Assembly: GCA_000328365.1 (NCBI GenBank)
Contig: KB304376.1
Location: forward strand, 183,726 to 247,725
DNA from: Capitella teleta
Taxonomy: Eukaryota; Annelida; Polychaeta; Capitellidae
Reading direction: 5' to 3'
Length of the DNA: 64,000 bases
Shown here: piece by piece, positions 1 through 9,700 of the stretch
Layout of the letters: each line of letters opens with the position of its first letter
Position numbering within the stretch: the stretch's first letter is position 1
The notes under the pieces: generated by a model
What the model saw: the letters and a program-made list of their open reading frames with translations, nothing else
Database searches by the model: none
Told to the model about the DNA's origin: nothing
Translations under genes and position numbers: made by a program

Positions 1-124
1 GGTACATAAGGATTTCCCCAGATTACACAATTGTCAATAGTCCTTTTTGTAATAATTGGTCGAATTTGATGTTACATAACATGTGTACATGTAAATTGCG
101 TTACACACTGTAATACATCCGTTA

Positions 125-330
125 TAATTGTAATTCTTCGGTGACTCTGCAGTGCTGCCCAACAGCGTAACAAGGCCAGGCGCAGTGTACTACTGTCTAT
201 GGTGGTATGCAGGATAAAGAACCCTTGGGATTTATCGATAAGAGTAGGGGGAAACTCCGGTCCCGGGCCTTCTGTTCTGGCGCCCGTATCATCCGATCGC
301 ATTGGGTGGAGCCGTAAAACCCCATCATGT
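125..330 (+). repeat. SINE copy 1 (5'-truncated)
   Basis: This stretch is the body and 3' end of the same SINE seen at 9258-9590 (reverse) and 55388-55697. Shared blocks include a CTCTGCAGTGCTGCCCAAC core, a GGTATGCAGGAT block, a TTATCGATAAGAG block and a GCCGTAAAACC(CC) end. The tRNA-like head with boxes A and B is absent, so this copy is truncated at its 5' side. The rest of 1-1084 shows no gene I can support. Confidence 0.8.
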
Positions 331-1084
331 CATGTACACATTGTAATACAATACCAGTGCTACATGAACAAGTGGTACTATATAACAAGTACCGGAGTAG
401 TATACCGGAATATCATAAGTTCTAAACTTGACCATATATTAACCTGTAATGCAATATTCATGCAGATCGCACCAGGTTAAAAAAAGCGATAAAAAGGAGA
501 AAAATGTTTATCGAAGGACAGAAGGCGTGAGAAGGGGAAAGTCCACTGACTCCACGCTCTCAGTCTCTCTCCACTTACCAAACGCAGTCATTGAACCCAA
601 ATCAATCACGAAATGCAAGTCTCCCGCGGTGCATGCCTCCAATATATCATTATATGACGGGAATGCAAGCTGCATATAGAGCCTTAATTAACGGATGTGC
701 ATTGATGTAAGAACAGTATCACGACCGGAAGTCAACAGAGGTCAAGGTTGAAACTAGGTCTGCACTATACAGAGTTACGAGGGTGGGCGATAAGTGGTGC
801 ATGTTCCATGGCAACGATTTCAATGAGTTTCGGTGGCACCGCGCTTTCCCCGAAATTCAAGATTGTTGCAAAACATGTCGCTGTGTTTACACATGTACTA
901 TGATGTAGTACTATGATGTAATACTATGATGTAGTACTGTTTTAGTTTGATATTTTCCACAGAATAATTATATTATTGGAACATATAGGATCGGGTCATA
1001 TAATGATACATGTATGATGTATATGTGAGTTTGGAAATACTACAAATAGAGTGAAACAATGAACAGCCACACCGAGCCCCTTAC

Positions 1085-1305
1085 CTGTTAATGCTCTGCC
1101 GCAAACTTCTTAAAATATCCCCAGAGTGCGTGTCTTCAGAGCGGAGATGATCGTCGGTTTTATCGCCATTGTCCGAAATGTCGTCGAAATTCGACTCTGG
1201 AGAGTTTGGTTCAGCACAGATCACATCGTCCATGTCATCAGGATCACCGCGGATTAACGACGAAAGCAAAGTATCCTTTCGGCGAGGGAATTCCACGAAC
1301 TCCAT
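1085..1305 (-). CDS. Orphan first coding exon of an unrecognised gene
   Basis: I do not recognise this protein. The open frame begins MEFVEFPRRKD with a good start context (AAAATGG) and is acidic and Ser/Asp-rich. It ends ...SLRQSINR followed at once by a clean 5' splice site (CAG|gtaagg, read on the minus strand). The acidic composition suggests a disordered N-terminus. The next exon was not found in 1-1084, so the gene probably continues beyond the window. The frame stays open upstream to about 1383, but the ATG at 1305 lies just downstream of a perfect CRE palindrome, which is why I prefer it. Confidence 0.45.
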
Positions 1306-1344
1306 TTTGTGAGCGGAGTCCTGTTGCAGTGCTAACATCTCGCG

Positions 1345-1352
1345 TGACGTCA
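1345..1352. promoter_or_regulatory. Perfect CRE palindrome TGACGTCA
   Basis: TGACGTCA is the full consensus site for CREB/ATF bZIP factors. It lies about 40 bp upstream of the ATG chosen for the minus-strand exon at 1085-1305, a typical place for a promoter CRE. Function is inferred from position and sequence only. Confidence 0.45.
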
Positions 1353-1383
1353 CAGGTAGTAGTGCATTTGTCGCCTGTAACAA

Positions 1384-4300
1384 AAGGCGTCAGAATGAGT
1401 AGGAGGTTCAGGTCAAAGGTCACCAGGTTTTTGTAATCAGGTTAACCCTGCTTTTGACCTTTCGCCGGATATCTCTAATAGTATCTTTTTGCTTTTTTTT
1501 TTTCACTCGGTGCAACTGATATGGCGATGTAATTATGACGGGTCAAACATCCAAGCACTGTTCCTTTTTTTTCTCTTTTTTTTTTGGAACACGCTACTGT
1601 TACCAGGTAATTGGTATTGGGTCTGCCAGAATGACATGCATCACAATGTATTCAATGGAATACCTTTAAACACAAAGAGTGCATGTCCTGTGTAGGCCTA
1701 ATTACATATTATTGAGAATACTGTGCCAGTTTGGAAGTATTTTTAGTACTGGGTTAATACACTTCTTCTTTTCCTTTCGTATAATATTAATAATTAATAA
1801 ATTAATATATTAATAAACACGTAGCAAGTGACCAAACCAGAACACGAGGTCAAATTGGTACAACGAAAGAAATTCAAACCGGGAAACATTTATAAAGCTC
1901 AACTAAACACAGCCTCACACCAAATCATAGAAGGGGAAAAATGCTTCTCTATATAACAGAAATAAAGAAGAAAAAGTTGATAAAGAAAAAAATATCCATA
2001 TACATGAGAAATAAGTCGCATGTGGAGCGCCGTGCCGAGCACATATTCATGAGATTGAGATTTAATAAACACAGATAATTAAAAAAGAGAGCGAGGAAAA
2101 ATAGAACCCTAGAGGAATTCTGGCTAAATCACTTTTAGCACATGACGGAAAAATAGCACCACGCCCGAATAAATCCATGAATCACCGAGTATTTACGACG
2201 CATTGTGCAATATAGGATATCGTAAACAGCGAGTTAAATCACTCAATATGTTTCAAAGCACCCACAGATAAGAAGGAATGATAAGCTGATGTAACTCAGG
2301 AATACTTTTCGCCAATATGTACAGAACAAGACAAGAGCGCGTCGCATTTATAAACCGCAGACGAACAAAGCCGCGTGTTCACCCGGGAACCAGGGTCGCG
2401 ACGAGTGCAGGCCTTGGCGGTGAGGGACCCTGAGTGACCCTCGGGCACATACAGGCCAACACGGGGACAAGGCACCCCCTGCACAACCCCAGGTATGCCT
2501 AGCCGAAGGGATGCGCTGTCTATGCTTGGAGAGGGGAGTACCCTTATGCTAATAACACGAGCGTCTCTCTTATGAAATGAAGCAAACATCCCATGAATCA
2601 TCAATTGATCGACATATAGCACCTCTCCTCTTTTTTTTCATACGAATTTGCATGACCTCGCACAAATTAAGCACCCTTCTATAAATATTTAACGTTTATT
2701 TTATTTTATTTTTCTCCAGCGGGGTGCATGATGTTAGCTTATAAATGCTGTGCAAAGGCTTCTTCGGATAAAAAAATTGAGAAAAGAGAAGAAAAAAACA
2801 GAGAGAGAAAAAAAGAAGAGCTTCCTGACAAAGGGGAAAGCTTGAAGATGCCGCCATGTTCGCTGGGTGTTTACATACTTCTACTTATCAGCAATTTATC
2901 GCCAAAATTGTGTTTTCTGCCGACTAAGGCTGGCAATTTCCCCAGCAGCTTCAACCCCCACATGTTCGCCCTAAATGGCGCAACCGCAAATCGCAAAATG
3001 TCATGCCTCTTTCTGGGTCTCTCTCACCATGCTCTCTATACGATCGCCTGTTTCTTCTCTTTGTGGCTATTTTTAGATATTCCATTCACTGTTGTGTACA
3101 AAACGGTTAATTTATGCACATTCGGGTTCCATGTTATATATAATATTATATTAATGTACTTGATTACCATTATTTTCGATACTGTTTGACCTCAATGAAG
3201 GAATTTTAAAACACTGCATGCCAAACAATAGATACTAGTAGTGCATGTTAAGCCGTAGGTCAACATCGCAGAGTCACAGGGGAATTATTAATTTGTAATA
3301 ACGAATCATAACTCACAATAAGAACGCCTGGTGGCTCTCGGAACTCGGGATTTTGACATGTGGCCAGGCGATCAAACCACCGACTGAGCTACTCGGGGCC
3401 TCGAGTTACTCCTTTATATTACAGTCCTTATACGTGGATTCGGGGAGATAATTACTGATTTCATTCATCCGTTCATTCGCGTTTACATTGATGTGGGACC
3501 AACAAGGAATCTTCATTGATCACAGCATAATTATTTTTAGTGCTTTATACAACAGAGAATATAAATTTCTCAGAATTTCGAGTTATATATTGATTTGATG
3601 ATAAATTATGATAAGCTAATTTCGATTGGTGTCGAAATGTATGGAATACAATTTAATATTAACTTTTAGCAGAGCAATTTAACACAGGTGGAAATGATTA
3701 TGATATTATCTATACATGCAGGCATAGGACTAACACAAATGCATTGCACGAACAATTTAAACGTATGTTCTGTAGTAAACCTTGAAATGTAACATTAAAA
3801 AAAAAAACACACACACACAAATTAATTACTGCAATTATAACATACATGTCTTGCAAATTAATTTGCAATACTAATCACTCACCTTTCTGCACTCAACACC
3901 AAGAATAACAGAGACACGCAGTCACAGTGCAGTATAATTCCATGTGCTATATAAAACCGCTGACCAGGTCTCCGGTCAGAGCTGTTTGTTTACAATGCCG
4001 CGTGAACTGAGGCTGCCCCGCTGTCCTGAGGTGGCCCCTGACTGGCATCGCCATTAGAAGCCGCATGCGCTGTCAAAGTCTTTCCTCGAAAATGCACTCA
4101 GCATAGCAAGGGCTGTTGCGTGCACGGAGCTGCTGCAGGGCTGCTGCAGAAATTAGTGCCGCGACAATATAATGTAGTATAAAATACGATATTAGTAGTT
4201 CCAAAAGATGAAACCGACCATCATCCTGAATCCTCTTATTTTGTGTCCCAACATATGTTGCTCGGGTTCGGGCGGAATTAGGTATACGTGTGCTTGTACT

Positions 4301-5427
4301 ACTAGTATACTGCATGCAATACATTAGTTATTGCAGTGGGATTGACACCGTAGTTGGCGGAACTTATTATTGGCACTTCGCGATTTTTTTTTCTAAAAAA
4401 AAAAAAAAAAATAAAAAAAAAAATAAATTAGCGTTTGACCTACATTTCTCCCACATCGAAGGGACGCACGCCAAAGAAATAGGGTGTTGACGGGCACCGT
4501 GGGCTCGCTCGAAAATTCTCCAATTATTCAAAATAATAAATTATGGTCCCAAATATATACCCCGGATGAAACGGTCGAGTTTTGCTGAACTTGAGGGGGT
4601 GGGGCATTAACGAAAATTCTCGACACAATATTTCTCACGGGAGGATGACATAATCTTGAACCTTGGCAGCTGGTGATGATGAGTCGCTGATTACCTTTGC
4701 CCTTAAACGGTGAGAGGTTGACCAGGGTCAAATACATCGATTCGATGATTCTTAATAATATCGACGGATATTAAATATTCGGTTCAACAAGTTATACGCC
4801 GTCCAACGGAACAACAAGTTGGCTAGGGTCAAAAACATCCGATTTCGAGATGTTTATATAATATCAACAGATATTCAGTATTCAGCTCAACCTCTGATAT
4901 CACGCTTCGATCATTTCAAGCACAACACACTAGATTTAAGATTACGAGAACAACAAGCGGTCGTTATGATGACAGCCTAATGCTTTAGCAACCGTACTTG
5001 TGCAACCAGTGAAAAAGACTTGTCCATTTAATCCAGCCTAATCAATGATGTTCTGAGACCAAATGGTGTGAGCTTAGATCAGCATAGAATATTATACCAA
5101 TGACTCTATGCTGACGACCGTTCGACGTTCACAGGGGGTCTACGTGGAGAACGTGCTCGGCATGTTGTCACATTTATTTTTAGTGGGCGCCAGAAACCCG
5201 GGCTTTTAGTCTCAAGCTTGAAACACGTGATAAAATCATAACGCACCAAATCTCGGACGCCACAAAATTTGAATGTAATTATCCTTACTGACAAGAAAGC
5301 ACTTTCAATGTGTTACTAAATTGAAGATAATGTCTCATTATACAATTTGTATGCGCCTTAGAATGTTCAATATTGTTATTTTAAATACAATCAGTGAAAA
5401 CATAGATCAGAGACATGGTCGCGTGTT
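1384..5427. other. Non-coding, low-complexity region
   Basis: No gene is supported here. There are oligo-T and oligo-A runs (about 1492-1584 and 4387-4425) and a tRNA-like head at 3318-3405. A plus-strand open frame at 2728-3189 starts in Lys/Glu-rich low-complexity sequence and looks like chance. A G+C-richer patch near 2380-2530 has no recognisable product. One copy of the ATCATAACG motif lies at 5235-5243. Confidence 0.5.
3318..3405 (-). repeat. tRNA-like SINE head
   Basis: On the minus strand a box A (TAGCTCAGTCGG, complement of 3380-3391) is followed by sequence resembling the rest of a tRNA. The box B is degenerate (GAGTTCCGAGAGCC). It does not fold into a clean tRNA, so a tRNA-derived SINE relic is more likely than a working gene. 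Confidence 0.4.
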
Positions 5428-6227
5428 TCAACACTGTCGTTGTAAGGTGAACGCGTGCACTCGCTGAAGGTCGAACGAATCCTTCTGCACGTTCGTCGCC
5501 CCGGACGAGTGCAAATAGGCTGCCGGCTGATCGATCCAAATGAGCTCTTTTCCTAGACGCATTTGCAATATTTCCTCGCCTTGCAAGCCTGCAGGCAGAG
5601 CGGGTTTATTGTATGGGTCATGCTTGGCTAGTTCTCCTACCGACATGCAACCGCTCTCTTTCTTTTGCATCGCGGGCTAAAGAAATGAGCGTCAATGCAG
5701 AGATGATGGATTTTCTTACAAATTTGCCAAACGCTTCGGGGTTGTAACTATGGAACCCAAGCATTGAACCCCCCTTCCTCAGCCCCTGTGCCAGAACAAA
5801 GAGAATAACAATTTCATGAAATGCTATCACACGCATCCTCTATCATCTTATCACAGATATATTTACAAGTATATACATGATGAGTACATGTAGAATGAAA
5901 GCAAACGTACGCCACACCAAAACACAGGCACAGATTTTAATAACGCCCTCAACATAAAATGGCGTGACAGTCACAGACAGACAAGACAATCGATCATGAT
6001 TATTCACGATTTTTTCCCTTCCGTTCTTTCTTCTGTATATAGAACACACAAAGAAGCCTAATCGTGTTTTGAGAAATGGAGACTGACACCATATTTGTTT
6101 TCACCACAAATGCATTTTCGAGTGTTGTCATGGAAATTTGAAGCGTTGGTCGTGATAAGCGTCGCTTCCTGGTTGCGAGGGGCAACCCCCATTCCGGGAA
6201 TCGAAACAAACATGTTTCGGAATGCAT
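5428..6227 (-). CDS. Small three-exon gene, unknown function
   Basis: I do not recognise this protein. Three exons join in phase 0: 6227-6090 (ATG at 6227, donor ATG|gtgtca), 5785-5720 (acceptor cacag, donor gtaaga) and 5676-5428 (acceptor ctttag, stop TGA at 5428-5430). The second intron is only 43 nt. The product is about 150 aa, with no signal peptide or membrane segment. Visible blocks include MLGFHSYNPEAFGKF and KHDPYNKPALPAG, and the C-terminus ends LQRQC. The frame stays open upstream of 6227, so the true start could lie further out. The intact frame across two spliced junctions is the main support. It is probably a small soluble or structural protein, but that is a guess. Confidence 0.55.
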
Positions 6228-6554
6228 TATTAATTCGCCGACTTCGATCTCTTCACTCAATCAATGATGTTGCAAGCGGGTTTCCTCTCCATTTTTCCCC
6301 AGCCTTCCACTTTTTTTTTGTTCATCGGATGTTGCGCGAGAGGCGGAGTCTGCTTGCTGAGGTTCAACCGAGTGCAGTATGTAAGCAGCGACAAACAGTT
6401 GGTCTATTTTAGGTGCAATGAGGCGCAGGCGTGTTTTGATCCATGATTTAAAATCGAGGATTAATTGATTATTATTGGTCGATTTATGACTGAGATGATT
6501 ACACCCAGAGAAGGTTTGTAAAATGTATCTATAAATACCTTCTTGGTTACATAA

Positions 6555-6625
6555 CAAACAAATGTCACGACCCAAGAGATGGGCTATGGCGTGTAGTCAA
6601 CCAGCTTACCATATGAGCTACTTAG
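6555..6625 (-). repeat. tRNA-like SINE head
   Basis: Read on the minus strand, box A (TAGCTCATATGG, complement of 6609-6620) is followed about 35 nt later by a box-B-like GGGTCGTGACA (complement of 6563-6573). The spacing fits a RNA polymerase III internal promoter. The arms do not pair as in a real tRNA, so this is most likely a SINE head. It lies in the interval between the small gene at 5428-6227 and the TSPEAR stop. Confidence 0.4.
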
Positions 6626-6796
6626 CTATAAGTATTTATTGACTGTTTATTCATTAACATAATAAATTATATCACTGATAAAAGTTGTTATTCAAACACT
6701 AACAGACGTGAATCATATTCACATGCATTTTCGGTATCAGCAGCACATCGACACGCTGATCTTTCACATTGCAGTTCATCTGAACTCAGTGCGATT

Positions 6797-9700
6797 TCAT
6801 ATCAATTTCACTTTATACACTTGTGATATACTGTTCTCCGCATTGGCATAAACTAAAAATGTTTCTCCGTTTTCTGTGAAGGTCTCCCAGTCAGAGGATG
6901 GTAAACTGTCCAGTCGATGTTTTTCGACGAATTTTTCGACCCCTTGCCATCTGTAGATGACACTGGAGCTGCCTGCTGAAGAACTGAGGCCGCGACGGGA
7001 GTTGGACGCGATGAGGTAGTGATCGTCGCCAACTCGAAAGTGCTCCCAGTCTCGGATACTGTAATCATAACGTTACGCAATGCGTTATGATTTTGAATGG
7101 GCTTTTGCTAAAAGAGAAAGGATGGCGCCTGAGACCTGAGTAGCCCACCTTTGCGTTTCGATTTGCTGATATACTTCAAATTGCTTGATGATTTTATTGA
7201 GGCGATATATTGTTGAGTTGACCTGATATCGTTCCGCAACAGAGTCCAGTGTGCTTAATCCAAAATCATCCGAATTTGCGACTGCCACGAAATAGTCGTC
7301 GTCGATTGAAAACGCCTCGAAATCTGTTGCACCTGTCGTCTGTAACATATACTTGCATACATGGAGTACATAATAATAATCATAATAATAATAATACAAT
7401 GAAAGCAAATATTTATAATACACGAATAAGTATAGATTGTAATGGGCCAACAATGTGTTGAACTACAATCGACACACGTAGTAATCATTGCGTGTCCAAA
7501 CACTAGGCTTCTACTTCATATAGTACAGACACATATTTCCAATATAATAGAAGTATTAATCCCTTGACAACCCGCATAAGTACTAGAGATAACCGAGTCC
7601 GAGTGTCCGTATTTGAGCAAGAGGTGTTCAGATAACTTTCGGTGTCATTGGCTTCCACGACGAACTTTGCTCCACAACGATTACATTTCACTCGATTCCC
7701 AGTTACATCTTTATAATCCTTGTAATACATATTTAGCACGGTTATCCTGGTTTCTCCCTTTTAATTATATGGATTACTATTTACTAGTAATAGTACGCTA
7801 CCACGGTAATGAAATCATAACGTAATAGATTGCCACGGTTCAAAATCGTCTGCATGTGAAGCGACGGAATCATAACGCACTCAAATGGTTACCAACAAAT
7901 TCAACCAACATAAATCTCACCGATAAACTCTGAAATGGAAGGAAGCGCGAGTTTTGCCAGAGATGTACGACAGAATTCACAGCTGAAAAACTGCTTGATT
8001 TCCCAATGAAGAAATTTGCCACGACCAGGAAGTCGTACTGCTCCACTCGAAAATGTGTGAAATCCATCGCACCGTCGGTGCTCATGTTCTGCGAGGGCTT
8101 GAAGGCGCGAGAACTGGAGTCCCAGACGAACAGCATGGAATCTATTGAGTAACTTATACTTATAATGATATGATTTTGGTTCTCTGTAAGCGGAAACCTT
8201 GAACATGATTCGCCACAGCTAGGTAATGGCGTCCATTGACCTCTAAATGTTCAATGTCTCGGGCATTCCATGTGATCAGCTCTTGAAATTGTCTGAATTT
8301 CTTTCGTTTCCCACTCCACCTAAAAATTGTTGATTTCGATGCTTGATCGCGACGAGCGCCAAGATTTGCGACTGCGAGGAAATACTTTGCATTCAAATGC
8401 GTTATGATATCAAAAATGCGTTATGACTTAGTACCTTTTTATCGATGGTGAAAAACTCCCATGCTTGCGCGCCAAGGGAATAAAGAGATTGAAACACTTT
8501 GAATCGACCCTGGTGCCAGCGGAATATGGCCGATTGCTGCTTGTTGGGAAGCAGGCGGTCATAACTGGCGGTGGCCATGAACAATCCCTCGCCAGGAATG
8601 CGAAAAATTTCGAGATCGACGACAGGAGCCGCAGTGATGATATCCTGGTGCCAAGTGATGTAATCCATTCGCGGCACTGATTCCAGAATCGACTGCTCGT
8701 CTGAAATTAAAAGATATGTTGGAGTGGGTGCGTTCGTTGATTTTGCGATATGTCGGGTGAACTAGACAGGAGTGGTTCGACGGGTGTTGGTCGGGGGTGG
8801 AGTGCGAGAGAAAGGGTTGAGAAAATAAGAGGGGAGTATTCTTTATGATTGATTGATGAGAATCGAGAAATCAACATGGCTGAATAGGGAAAGTCATCAT
8901 GAATGGAGTTGACCTACTTTGCTGCATCCGATAAGGCTTCCAGATGCCACTCAGGCACACTTGGATGTTGTTCTGGGAGAGGTCGAAGGTCATCTTTCCC
9001 GTGTCCTGCCAACCACAATGCGCGTCGGAGAATTCTACACAGAAGGGGAACATAACGCACTTAGCTGAAACCACAACGCACTCACGGTAAGTGTCTTCGA
9101 TGCCGTTGCTATGAGCGTTGCTATGGGCGCTGGTCAGACTGGTCACTGACGGACACGTTGCCAATGATATGTCAGACCCAGGAAGTAAGATCACATCTTT
9201 CAACCAGCCCTGCGTTCGAAATGAATACGCTGTTTGTAGGCAACATGGATGCGATTATACGTGAGCCGTGATCGAGCCATGATTTCAAGGGTTTTACGGC
9301 TCCACCCAAACCATTCAGAGCGCCAGAAAAGAAGCCGGTTTCCCTTCACTCTTATCGATAAATCCCAAGGGTTCTTTATCCTGCATACCACTATAGATAA
9401 TATATATAGACAGCACCCGGCCTTGGTACGCAGTTGGGCAGCCCTACAAATTCACCGGTGAACTATAATTATTTATAGAATTATAAGTTACAATCATAAA
9501 GCCCGGGGCTCGACAGGTGTCTCGACCCCACGGTCGTAATTATGATTGCAGTCAGCCAGTCAAACCGATTGAGTTACTCATGCCCGTTATCTAAAATTCC
9601 TCGTAAGTCTCTTCAAAGCATTTTTAATAAGAAGACACCGTATGCGTGGTGTTAAAATCTCAAATCAAAGACGACGGTAGCAGTGAGTGCGTGGACATTT

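Noticed and set aside
2728-3189. Plus-strand open frame of 153 codons
   Set aside because: The start is low-complexity Lys/Glu and the rest is composition-driven hydrophobic sequence. No splice or family evidence.
7503-7739. Minus-strand frame with CNRCGAKFVVEAND inside TSPEAR intron 7, as an alternative exon
   Set aside because: No good acceptor or donor in a compatible phase, and the EAR repeat order is complete without it.
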